This document shows, piece after piece, positions 7,853-15,509 of a stretch of 18,280 bases of DNA; within the stretch, counting starts at the first letter, position 1; the number at the start of each line of letters is the position of its first letter. The position numbers were made by a program, and so were the translations under genes. Source of the stretch: Prevotella sp. CAG:1185 (lineage in GTDB: Bacteria; Bacteroidota; Bacteroidia; Bacteroidales; Bacteroidaceae); the NCBI GenBank assembly GCA_000436695.1, contig HF992524.1:34341-52620 (forward strand). The letters are read 5' to 3'. Below the pieces are notes generated by a model. The model did no database searches. It was not told the origin of the DNA and saw only the letters and a list, made by a program, of their open reading frames with translations.

Positions 7853-10144
7853 ATGGTAAATATTACAAAAGAGGCCGCTCTTGAATACCACAAGAGTGGG
7901 AAACCTGGAAAAATAGAGGTTAAACCTACAAAACCTTATAGTACTCAAACAGATTTAAGTCTGGCTTATTCGCCCGGCGTTGCGTTTCCTTGCCTTGAAA
8001 TACAGAAAAATCCTGATGACGCTTACAAATATACCGACAAAGGTAATCTTGTGGCAGTTATCAGCAACGGCACCGCTGTGTTGGGTCTTGGTGATATAGG
8101 CGCCATGAGCGGAAAGCCTGTAATGGAAGGCAAGGGGCTTTTGTTCAAGATATATGGAGGTATTGACGTATTTGATATTGAAGTAAACGAGAAAGATCCT
8201 GAGAAATTCTGTGAGGCTGTCGAGAAGATTGCTCCCACCTTCGGAGGTATTAATCTTGAGGATATCAAGGCACCTGAGTGCTTTTATATCGAGGAACGTC
8301 TTAAGAAGACACTTGACATTCCTGTCATGCACGACGACCAGCACGGCACAGCCATTATATCTGCTGCCGGTCTGAAGAATGCACTCGAGGTTAACGGCAA
8401 GGATATATCTAAGGTAAAGATTGTTGTCAACGGCGCCGGTGCTGCTGCCATATCTTGCACAAAGCTGTATGTGGCTCTTGGAGCAAAGAAAGAGAATATC
8501 GTGATGCTCGACTCAAAGGGAGTAATCACCAGCGACCGTGAGAACCTCACGGAGCAGAAAAAACTCTTTGCGACCGACCGCCGCGACATACACACACTGG
8601 CAGAGGCTGTCAATGGTGCCGATGTGTTTGTCGGACTGTCAAAGGGCAACGTCCTTACACAGGACATGGTAAGGTCAATGGCCGACCAGCCTATTGTGTT
8701 TGCTCTTGCCAACCCTGTGCCTGAGATTTCTTATGAGGACGCCATGGCAAGCCGTCCTGACGTACTTATGTCTACAGGACGTTCTGACTATCCTAACCAG
8801 ATTAACAATGTAATCGGATTCCCCTATATCTTCAGAGGTGCGCTCGACGTTCATGCTTCTGCCATTAACGAAGAGATGAAACTGGCTGCCGTCAATGCCA
8901 TTGCAGACCTTGCAAAGCAGCCTGTACCTGACGTGGTTAATGATGTTTATCAGGTAAACAACCTTACGTTCGGTCCGTCTTACTTCATTCCGAAACCCGT
9001 AGATCCGCGTCTTATCACTGAAGTGTCTGCGGCTGTTGCCAAGGCAGCAATCGACAGTGGAGTGGCACGTACAACAATAACCGACTGGGACGAATATAAG
9101 AATCATCTGCGCGAGATGCTCGGACAGGAAACCAAGCTTACCCAGAAACTTTATGACACAGCACGCAAGCATCCGCAGCGCGTTGTCTTTGCCGAAGGCA
9201 TACACCCCACAATGCTCAAGGCTGCCGTTCAGGCAAAGAACGAGGGCATCTGCCATCCTATTCTTCTCGGCAACGACGAGCGCATCATGAAGCTTGCCAA
9301 GGAGCTTGACCTCAGTCTCGACGGCATTGAGATTGTCAATCTGCGCCACGACAATCAGAACGACCGCCGTGAGCGTTATGCACGCATATTGGCAGAGAAA
9401 CGCAAGCGTCAGGGTTACACCTTCCAGGAGGCTAACGACAAGATGTTTGAGCGCAACTACTTTGGAATGATGATGGTTGAGACCGGTGAGGCAGACGCCT
9501 TTATCACAGGTCTTTACACAAAATATTCAAACACCATCAAGGTGGCCAAAGAGGTTATCGGCATACAGCCCGGCTACAATCATTTTGCCACAATGCATAT
9601 CATTAACTCAAAGAAGGGTGTGTTCTATCTTGCCGACACGCTTATCAACCGCCATCCCGACAAGGATGTCCTTGTTGATGTTGCACGTCTGAGCGCAATG
9701 ACAGTAAGATTCTTCAACGATGAGCCTAAGATAGCCATGATAAGCTATTCTAACTTCGGTACAGATGAGAATGGAAGTCCTGCACAGGTTCATGCTGCCG
9801 TTGAGGAGATGCAGACACGTTATCCCGATTTGGTCATCGACGGCGAGATGCAGGTCAACTTTGCTCTTGACAACAAACTGAGAGACGCCAAATATCCGTT
9901 CTCACGTCTTAATGGCAAGGATGTCAACACACTTGTGTTCCCTAACCTCAGCAGTGCCAACAATGCTTACAAACTGTTGCAGGCAATGGATTCTGACGCT
10001 GAGATTATCGGCCCGATCCAGATGGGACTTAACAAGCCTATCCATTTCACCGACTTTGAGTGCAGTGTCCGCGATGTTGTCAACATCACTGCCGTAGCCG
10101 TTATCGACGCTTACGTACAGAAGATTAAGGAAAACAGATTATAA
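7853..10144 (+). CDS. maeB: NADP-dependent malic enzyme with C-terminal phosphotransacetylase-like domain
   Basis: At 763 residues this matches the usual length of MaeB. It decarboxylates L-malate to pyruvate with reduction of NADP (family knowledge), supplying NADPH and pyruvate in the cytoplasm. The N-terminal malic domain has the catalytic Tyr39 in AYSPGV, Lys94 in MEGKGLL, and the metal ligands Glu136-Asp137 in NLEDI and Asp161 in MHDDQHGT. The nucleotide-binding domain has VNGAGAAAI at about residues 192-200. From about residue 430 to the end it carries a PTA/PTB domain, which in this class is regulatory (acetyl-CoA sensing) rather than catalytic. It has its own promoter and a downstream hairpin, so it is probably monocistronic. 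The divergent TetR gene could regulate it. Start codon choice is supported by the conserved N-terminus and the promoter position. Confidence 0.96.
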   Translation: MVNITKEAALEYHKSGKPGKIEVKPTKPYSTQTDLSLAYSPGVAFPCLEIQKNPDDAYKYTDKGNLVAVISNGTAVLGLGDIGAMSGKPVMEGKGLLFKIYGGIDVFDIEVNEKDPEKFCEAVEKIAPTFGGINLEDIKAPECFYIEERLKKTLDIPVMHDDQHGTAIISAAGLKNALEVNGKDISKVKIVVNGAGAAAISCTKLYVALGAKKENIVMLDSKGVITSDRENLTEQKKLFATDRRDIHTLAEAVNGADVFVGLSKGNVLTQDMVRSMADQPIVFALANPVPEISYEDAMASRPDVLMSTGRSDYPNQINNVIGFPYIFRGALDVHASAINEEMKLAAVNAIADLAKQPVPDVVNDVYQVNNLTFGPSYFIPKPVDPRLITEVSAAVAKAAIDSGVARTTITDWDEYKNHLREMLGQETKLTQKLYDTARKHPQRVVFAEGIHPTMLKAAVQAKNEGICHPILLGNDERIMKLAKELDLSLDGIEIVNLRHDNQNDRRERYARILAEKRKRQGYTFQEANDKMFERNYFGMMMVETGEADAFITGLYTKYSNTIKVAKEVIGIQPGYNHFATMHIINSKKGVFYLADTLINRHPDKDVLVDVARLSAMTVRFFNDEPKIAMISYSNFGTDENGSPAQVHAAVEEMQTRYPDLVIDGEMQVNFALDNKLRDAKYPFSRLNGKDVNTLVFPNLSSANNAYKLLQAMDSDAEIIGPIQMGLNKPIHFTDFECSVRDVVNITAVAVIDAYVQKIKENRL

Positions 10145-10186
10145 CAAGAACACCTCGTGTATTCTTTTATATTCTCATGATATATT

Positions 10187-10230
10187 CGGCCCTGAAGACT
10201 GTTCTATGCCTTCGGGGCCGTTGATTTGTT
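10187..10230 (+). terminator. probable intrinsic terminator of maeB
   Basis: CGGCCCTGAAG pairs with CTTCGGGGCCG (11 bp, one G-U) around a 12-base loop at 10187-10220. The following tail TTGATTTGTT is T-rich but interrupted, so termination may be only moderate. Confidence 0.65.
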
Positions 10231-10412
10231 GTGGCTGAAGCTTTTTCTTTTGGTTCAGTCTCCGCTCTTCTTCATGTCTGTCCGCATCTGTCCGTCGCCA
10301 TCTTGGTGTTGCAGTCAGGCGGCAGCGCTGTGTCCGGATATATTTTGGGATTGCCTCAATATCTTATCAGAATAGGGTGGGTGAGTATGCTCTTGTGTTA
10401 AAGAATATAAAA

Positions 10413-10429
10413 ACATAGATATTCTATGT
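10413..10429. repeat. 17-bp perfect palindrome upstream of the DUF4252 gene
   Basis: ACATAGATATTCTATGT has 7-bp arms around a TAT centre, 76 bp before the DUF4252 start. It could be a dimeric-regulator operator; no direct evidence. Confidence 0.4.
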
Positions 10430-10505
10430 CACAGATTGCGGTAGTAAACGTATTCAGAATAAAACAACAAGAAATATATTATTGTAAAAATTAAAACTTA
10501 CGATT

Positions 10506-10982
10506 ATGAAAAAACTATTTGTATTTGCGTTGGCAGCAATGTTCAGTATTGCCGGATTTGCTAAGAACACACAGGATGTAATCAACGACATACGTCAGGC
10601 TACAAATGCTCAGGTGCTGACACTCAGTAAGGATCTTATCCAGGTTCAGGCTAAAAATTTGCCTGAAAACCTGAAGGATATTCTTAATGATATTGAAGAA
10701 GGCACCATTCTTGTCTTGTCAGAAGGTTCAGACGAGCAGATCAAGCTCTTCAACGACAAGTTGGGCGAGCTTGACGCCAAAGAGTATAAAACAATGGCAA
10801 CGTTCAATGACGACTCTGAAAATATCAAGGTTTTGGGCAAGTCTGATGGCGACAATATTACCGAACTTGTCATTATCATGACTGATGATGAAACTTGTGC
10901 CCTTATCGATGTAACAGGCAAAATCAACAAGGATAATGCCTCAAAACTCTTGGATAAGGACACGCTGAAGTCGCTTATGTAG
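10506..10982 (+). CDS. small exported DUF4252-like protein
   Basis: The 158-residue protein has a clean signal peptide (MKKLFVFALAAMFSIAGFA, cleavage before KN) without a lipobox Cys, so it is probably soluble in the periplasm. The mature part is acidic and looks like the Bacteroidota DUF4252 family: a helical first half, then the segments ELVIIMTDDETCALIDVTG (about residues 120-138) and GKINKDNASKLL near the end. No catalytic motif is visible, and the biochemical function of the family is not known to me. It is likely monocistronic: a strong hairpin terminator follows 49 bp after the stop and the next gene is convergent. Family assignment is from pattern memory and should be taken as likely, not certain. 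Confidence 0.72.
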   Translation: MKKLFVFALAAMFSIAGFAKNTQDVINDIRQATNAQVLTLSKDLIQVQAKNLPENLKDILNDIEEGTILVLSEGSDEQIKLFNDKLGELDAKEYKTMATFNDDSENIKVLGKSDGDNITELVIIMTDDETCALIDVTGKINKDNASKLLDKDTLKSLM

Positions 10983-11031
10983 GTAGCTGATACTTTGTCT
11001 TTATCACAGGCCCGGCCTGCCATATAAACGC

Positions 11032-11087
11032 AAGACGGACAAATGACGCCTTTTTCAGGCTTTGTCATTTGTCCGTCTTCTGTTTTT
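11032..11087 (+). terminator. strong intrinsic terminator between convergent genes
   Basis: AAGACGGACAAATGAC (11032-11047) pairs perfectly over 16 bp with GTCATTTGTCCGTCTT (11064-11079). The loop contains a second small stem (GCCT/AGGC). TTTTT follows at 11083-11087 on the plus strand, so it ends the DUF4252 transcript. The hairpin may also slow transcription of relA readthrough from the other side. Confidence 0.85.
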
Positions 11088-11177
11088 ATCCTTAATCGTC
11101 CTGTCAGGACTTATGTCCGGCATTGCCGCTTAGGCTTTTCTGTCAGCCTTCATAGGGGCGTTCGTCATGCCGTTTTT

Positions 11178-13388
11178 TTACATTCTTATAATCTGCTTCA
11201 CGCCCTTAACATTGCGCAGCTTCTTTATCAGCTGTTCCAGTTTCGACGTGTCCTCAACGTCCACCACCAAGTTACCGCGGAACAGTCCGTCGTTGCTGTC
11301 GATGTTAATGCTTCGCATCATTATCTTCTCCTCCTTCGATATTATGCTCGTTATGTTATTTACGATACCGATATCGTCGTTGCCGATAATCTTCAGCGTG
11401 ATAGAGTATTGCGAGTTGCCCTTGCCGCTCCATCTTGCCTTCACAATTCTGTATCCGAAACGCTTTCTCAGTTCGGGAGCGTTGGGACAGTCGGCACGGT
11501 GAATCTTTATTCCGCCGTTCACAGTGACAAATCCGAAAACATCGTCGCCGTATATCGGGTGGCAGCATTTAGCCAGCGAATAGTCAACGCCTTTCAGGTT
11601 CTTGTCTATCACCAGCACGTCATCGTTAGAGTAGGCAATCTCCTCATTTGGGTTCTCAAAGTTAAATTCCTTCGCGCTTCTTACCGGGCCGGTCGGGGCT
11701 GTGTTGTTGTCGTGCATCAGCACCTCCTGATACTTCTCTATGGTCTGGTTCAGGTCAAGACTGCCGTCAGCCATGTCCTTATAGAAGTCGTTTGCCTCCT
11801 TATATCCCAGTTTCTTTATCAGGTGCGATACCGTACTTTCGTCAAATTCAATCTTGCGGTTCTTCAGTCGGCGTTCAAACATCTCCTTTGCGTAGGCGCC
11901 GTCTTTCACCATCAGCTCCTTTATCGCCATTCTTATCTTGGCTTTGGCGCGGCTTGTCTTCACTATGTTCACCCATTCCTGCTTAGGCTTCTGGTTGTTC
12001 GACGTCATTATCTCCACCTGGTCGCCGTTTTTCAGCACATATCTGAACGTAACCACCTTGTTGTTTATCTTTGCTCCCGTGCAGTGGTTGCCTATGTTGG
12101 AGTGAATCCTGTATGCGAAGTCGAGCACTGTTGCGCCTTTAGGAAACTTCATGAGGTCGCCTTTCGGAGTAAACACAAACACCTCGTCCTCATAAAGATC
12201 CATCTTAAACTGGTCGATCACCTGCAGGTCGTCCTTGTTCTCCAGTGCCGTCCTTATGCTGTTCAGCCATTCGTCCAGTCCGTTCTCGCCCTTTATGCCT
12301 TTATATCTCCAGTGTGCGGCGAGTCCTCTTTCTGCCACCTCGTCCATGCGTTCGGTTCTTATCTGCACCTCCACCCATTTGTTTTCGGGTCCCAGCACGG
12401 TTATGTGCAGACTCTCATATCCGTTAGACTTCGGCACGCTCAGCCAGTCGCGCATACGTTTAGGGTTAGGCTGATACATGTTTGTTATTATGGCGAACAC
12501 CTGCCAGCACTGCATCTTCTCCTGGTCGAAAGGCGAATCAAGGATAATTCTTATCGCAAACAGGTCATAGATGCCTTCAAATCCGCACTGCTGTTTCTTC
12601 ATCTTCTGCCAGATGCTGTGAATACTCTTGGTGCGTCCCTTCATGTGGAACTTAAATCCGGCTTCCTCCAATTTCTTCTTTATAGGCGCAATAAACTTCT
12701 CTATATACGCGTCGCGGCTCTTTTTGGTCTCGTTGAGCTTGTCTTTTATCATGTAGTACGCGTCGTGCTCCAGATATTTCAGGCTCAGGTCTTCCAGTTC
12801 GCTCTTCAGTTTATACAGTCCGAGTTTGTGTGCCAGTGGAGCATACAGATAGCTTGCCTCCTCGCTCACCTTCATCTTTGCCTCGGTGTTCGTTGTGTCC
12901 CTTATCTGTCTCATCAGGTTCACCCTGTCGGCAATCATTATGAGTATCACCCTCATGTCCTCGGCAAACGACAGCAGCAGGTTTCTGAAGTTCTCGCTCT
13001 CAATCACGGGATTCTTCTTATACAGTTCCTGTATGCTCTTCAGTCCGTGAATGATGGTAGCCACGTTCTTTCCGAAGTTCTCCTCAATTTTTTCCAGTGA
13101 GTTGTCATTCTCAGCCACGCAAGTGTACAGAAGTATGGCCATCACGCCGTCGCGTTTCAGTCCGATTTCGCTTATTGCAATCTGAGCTGTCTGCAGACTA
13201 AGCAGAATGGGGTTCATGCCGAACACGTCGCGCTGAATAAGGTTGCTCCTCAAGGCATCCTTCAGATGACCAAACACATTCTTTTCGTCTTCTTTCTTCA
13301 GCATCCCCTTGGTGCTTTCGCGCAGCTCATGTATGATATTTGCGATTTCGTTTTTCTCTTCTTTTGTAAAAAACAGTCTTTCAGCCAT
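11178..13388 (-). CDS. relA: long RelA/SpoT-type (p)ppGpp synthetase with degenerate hydrolase domain
   Basis: The 736-residue protein has the full long-RSH layout: HD-hydrolase region (about residues 20-165), synthetase (about 225-365), TGS (about 400-462), a Cys-rich stretch with AKCCHP (606-611) and a C-terminal ACT domain (about 660-736). The synthetase site looks intact: Arg252/Lys254 in GRTKS, Asp275 in IYDLFAIR, Tyr324/His328 in NGYESLH and Glu340 in EVQIRT. The hydrolase site does not: the HD pair is Tyr88-Thr89, the ED pair is Glu93-Asn94, the first metal His is Asn59, and the Asn of the ADRxHNM motif is Leu158. It therefore probably only makes (p)ppGpp in the stringent response. The gene is convergent with DUF4252 and divergent from DUF4301. 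The symbol is given by function; spoT or rel is used for some homologues. Confidence 0.93.
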   Translation of the reverse strand: MAERLFFTKEEKNEIANIIHELRESTKGMLKKEDEKNVFGHLKDALRSNLIQRDVFGMNPILLSLQTAQIAISEIGLKRDGVMAILLYTCVAENDNSLEKIEENFGKNVATIIHGLKSIQELYKKNPVIESENFRNLLLSFAEDMRVILIMIADRVNLMRQIRDTTNTEAKMKVSEEASYLYAPLAHKLGLYKLKSELEDLSLKYLEHDAYYMIKDKLNETKKSRDAYIEKFIAPIKKKLEEAGFKFHMKGRTKSIHSIWQKMKKQQCGFEGIYDLFAIRIILDSPFDQEKMQCWQVFAIITNMYQPNPKRMRDWLSVPKSNGYESLHITVLGPENKWVEVQIRTERMDEVAERGLAAHWRYKGIKGENGLDEWLNSIRTALENKDDLQVIDQFKMDLYEDEVFVFTPKGDLMKFPKGATVLDFAYRIHSNIGNHCTGAKINNKVVTFRYVLKNGDQVEIMTSNNQKPKQEWVNIVKTSRAKAKIRMAIKELMVKDGAYAKEMFERRLKNRKIEFDESTVSHLIKKLGYKEANDFYKDMADGSLDLNQTIEKYQEVLMHDNNTAPTGPVRSAKEFNFENPNEEIAYSNDDVLVIDKNLKGVDYSLAKCCHPIYGDDVFGFVTVNGGIKIHRADCPNAPELRKRFGYRIVKARWSGKGNSQYSITLKIIGNDDIGIVNNITSIISKEEKIMMRSINIDSNDGLFRGNLVVDVEDTSKLEQLIKKLRNVKGVKQIIRM

Positions 13389-13416
13389 ATTCTATAAGTT
13401 TAATCAGGTGCAAAAG

Positions 13417-13436
13417 TTTACGCATCATCGCGTAAA
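13417..13436. repeat. inverted repeat upstream of relA
   Basis: TTTACGC at 13417-13423 is mirrored by GCGTAAA at 13430-13436, perfect 7-bp arms with a 6-bp spacer. It lies 29-48 bp upstream of the relA start codon, where a promoter or operator would be expected. Confidence 0.4.
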
Positions 13437-13645
13437 TATTAGTTCAGGCAAAAGGTCAGCCCGCCCTGAATTGTCCGTTTTTCCGCCTTGTCCACACTGT
13501 GTTTTTCTTCAGTGTGCCGTAGTCGTTTCGGTGTCATTTACGGGCGCGTTGATTATTTTGTCTATGCAAACTTACACATTTTTCCTGATATTCTCTGTTG
13601 TTGTTTCAAATAAATTAAGTATTATGCCCTTTCTTTCGTTAAGTA

Positions 13646-13670
13646 ATAACTTTTTAATATCAAAAGTTAT
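13646..13670. repeat. inverted repeat upstream of the DUF4301 promoter
   Basis: ATAACTTTT (13646-13654) and AAAAGTTAT (13662-13670) form perfect 9-bp arms around a 7-bp centre. The right arm falls where the -33 region of the DUF4301 promoter should be, so it is a candidate operator. Confidence 0.45.
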
Positions 13671-13690
13671 CCTTTTTAAGAAAAAATCTA

Positions 13691-13698
13691 TATATTTG
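13691..13698 (+). promoter_or_regulatory. -7 promoter element of the DUF4301 gene
   Basis: TATATTTG matches TAnnTTTG exactly and would start transcription near 13705, about 32 bases before the ATG. A clear -33 TTTG is missing; the region is occupied by the right arm of the 13646-13670 inverted repeat. Confidence 0.55.
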
Positions 13699-13736
13699 TA
13701 ACTGATTTACTGAAACCTTATAAAATAATCATACAT

Positions 13737-15254
13737 ATGTTATCACCAGAAGATTTAAAACAAATTGCCGAAAAGGGCATTACCGAAGAACAGGTACTCA
13801 ATCAGCTTGATGAGTTCAAAAAAGGTTTCCCTTACCTTAAATTAGAAGCTGCTGCCGGCATAGGCCGCGGTGTCATCGCTCCTGATGACAATGAGCGTAA
13901 CGCTTATATTGAAAAATGGGACGCCTATAAGGCTGAGGGCAAGAAGATTGTTAAGTTTGTCCCCGCCAGTGGTGCGGCCAGCCGTATGTTCAAGGATATG
14001 TTTGCTTTCCTTAATGCTGACTATGACGAACCGCGTACTGACTTTGAAAAGAAATTCTTTGACAATATAGAGAAGTTTGCCTTCTACGATGAACTTAATG
14101 CTGCCTGCCGGAAGAATGAGGGCAAGGACATTCCGGCTCTTATCGCCTGCGGCAACTATAAGGCTGTTGTTGCCAACATGCTTGAGGCCAAGGGCCTTAA
14201 CTATGGACAGCTGCCTAAGGGCTTGCTGCTCTTCCATAAATATGACGACGGCGTGCGCACTCCTATGGAGGAACATCTCGTTGAGGGCGCTTTATATGCC
14301 GCCAGTGGTGGTGAGGCTAACGTTCACTTTACTGTAAGCCATGAGCACAAGGCTCTCTTTGAGCAGAAAGTAGCCGAGAAGAAAGACATTTATGTTGCCA
14401 AGTTCGGCATCAACTATAACATCTCTTTCTCTGAGCAGAAGCCAAGCACCGACACTATTGCCGCTAATCCCGACAACACTCCGTTCCGCAATGCTGACGG
14501 TTCTCTGTTGTTCCGTCCGGGCGGTCATGGTGCTCTTATCCAGAATCTTAACGACATCGACGCCGACGTTGTCTTCATTAAGAATATCGACAACGTTGTG
14601 CCCGACCGTCTTAAAGGCGACACCGTAACTTATAAGCAGCTTCTTGCCGGCATATTGGTTACTCTTCAGGAGAAAGTATTTGCTTATATGCGCCTTCTCG
14701 ACAGTGGCGAATATAATCATGCACAGCTTGAAGAAATCATACGTTTCGTTCAGAACGACCTGTGCTGCCGCAAGCCGGACATCAAGAATCTTGAGGATGC
14801 CGACCTTGTTATCTATCTGCGCTCTAAGCTCAACCGTCCTATCCGTGTATGCGGAGTTGTTAAGAACGTTGGCGAGCCTGGCGGTGGTCCGTTCCTTACT
14901 TATAATCAGGACGGCACAATCAGTCTGCAGATTCTTGAGAGCAGCCAGATTGACAAGAGCAATGCTGAGTACATGAAGATGTTTACCGAGGGCACTCACT
15001 TCAATCCCGTTGATCTTGTTTGTGCTGTTAAGAACTACAAGGGCGAGCATTTCAATCTGCCTGACTATGTAGACAAGACAACAGGCTTTATCAGCAGCAA
15101 GAGTAAGAATGGTAAAGAATTGAAGGCTCTTGAGCTTCCCGGCCTTTGGAACGGAGCCATGAGCAACTGGAACACAGTGTTTGTTGAAGTTCCTCTGTCA
15201 ACCTTCAATCCCGTAAAGACCGTTAACGATCTTCTCCGCGAGCAACATCAGTAA
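13737..15254 (+). CDS. DUF4301 family protein, nucleotidyltransferase-like motifs
   Basis: The 505-residue cytoplasmic protein (no signal peptide or membrane segment) resembles the Bacteroidota DUF4301 family. Conserved-looking blocks are VPASGAASRMFKDMF (75-89), FHKYDDGVRTPMEEHLVEGA (166-185), RPGGHGALIQNL (260-271), VVFIKNIDNVVPD (278-290) and VVKNVGEPGGGPF in the C-terminal half. Three of these recall the UDP-sugar pyrophosphorylase fold: a G-x-x-x-R-M nucleotide loop, a P-G-G-H-G loop and an I-D-N metal-site-like motif. Nucleotidyl transfer to a sugar phosphate is thus a plausible but untested role. It has its own promoter and no operon partner. The spacer downstream is filled with short repeats. 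Family recognition is good; the function is inference. Confidence 0.82.
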   Translation: MLSPEDLKQIAEKGITEEQVLNQLDEFKKGFPYLKLEAAAGIGRGVIAPDDNERNAYIEKWDAYKAEGKKIVKFVPASGAASRMFKDMFAFLNADYDEPRTDFEKKFFDNIEKFAFYDELNAACRKNEGKDIPALIACGNYKAVVANMLEAKGLNYGQLPKGLLLFHKYDDGVRTPMEEHLVEGALYAASGGEANVHFTVSHEHKALFEQKVAEKKDIYVAKFGINYNISFSEQKPSTDTIAANPDNTPFRNADGSLLFRPGGHGALIQNLNDIDADVVFIKNIDNVVPDRLKGDTVTYKQLLAGILVTLQEKVFAYMRLLDSGEYNHAQLEEIIRFVQNDLCCRKPDIKNLEDADLVIYLRSKLNRPIRVCGVVKNVGEPGGGPFLTYNQDGTISLQILESSQIDKSNAEYMKMFTEGTHFNPVDLVCAVKNYKGEHFNLPDYVDKTTGFISSKSKNGKELKALELPGLWNGAMSNWNTVFVEVPLSTFNPVKTVNDLLREQHQ

Positions 15255-15301
15255 GATAATTGAGAATTGAAAATGTAGAATTGAAAATTATGATTTGCTT
15301 T
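15255..15301. repeat. 7-bp repeat block, sister of the block inside the helicase gene
   Basis: Immediately after the DUF4301 stop, five 7-bp words (AATTGAG, AATTGAA and variants, ending AATTATG) fill 15258-15292, followed by ATTTGCTTTG. The same arrangement, with two word differences, recurs at 17552-17598 inside the helicase ORF. Both copies are preceded by AGAT. Confidence 0.8.
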
Positions 15302-15378
15302 GAGGTTTTAGACCTTTGTGTAAAACATGTTTAATAAAAATCTTGCACAACCGTTTTAATATCCTCAAAGCAAATCAT
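15290..15378. repeat. 16-bp perfect inverted repeat with 57-bp loop
   Basis: ATGATTTGCTTTGAGG (15290-15305) and CCTCAAAGCAAATCAT (15363-15378) are exact reverse complements. There is no T run after either arm, so a simple terminator is unlikely, though a long RNA hairpin between the convergent genes could form. The left arm overlaps the end of the 7-bp repeat block. Confidence 0.7.
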
Positions 15379-15433
15379 TTATTATAATATCCCAGTTCCG
15401 TACAAGCCAATTATACTAAAGACGGTCACTTGG

Positions 15434-15461
15434 ATTTTTCACTTTTCACTTTTCATTTTAC
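15434..15461. repeat. 7-bp tandem repeat (ACTTTTC type)
   Basis: Four consecutive 7-bp units: ATTTTTC, ACTTTTC twice, then ATTTTAC. It is one of several different 7-bp arrays in this spacer. Confidence 0.7.
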
Positions 15462-15463
15462 TC

Positions 15464-15485
15464 TAACTCCTTTAACTCCCCCAAA
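15464..15485. repeat. left 22-bp inverted repeat flanking the helicase gene
   Basis: The 19-base core TAACTCCTTTAACTCCCCC plus AAA is the exact reverse complement of 18067-18088 on the other side of the helicase gene. Internally it is two 9-bp TAACTCCTT-type units. Confidence 0.8.
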
Positions 15486-15509
15486 ATACCCCACAAGGCA
15501 CATGAATTC

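Larger units (their letters stand above)
10145..10505. other. intergenic region between maeB and the DUF4252 gene
   Basis: The 361 bp holds the maeB hairpin at its left end and a 17-bp palindrome at 10413-10429. No credible open frame and no exact TAnnTTTG element was found for the downstream gene. Confidence 0.6.
13389..13736. other. intergenic region between divergent relA and DUF4301 genes
   Basis: The 348 bp is AT-rich on its right side. It contains two inverted repeats (13417-13436 and 13646-13670) and the DUF4301 promoter element at 13691-13698. No credible open frame. Confidence 0.6.

Noticed and set aside
11043..13100. 685-codon open frame on the plus strand
   Set aside because: It lies wholly antisense to relA, whose protein has all expected domains. 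The frame's protein is His/Val/Leu-rich without domains, a typical shadow of a strongly biased coding frame.
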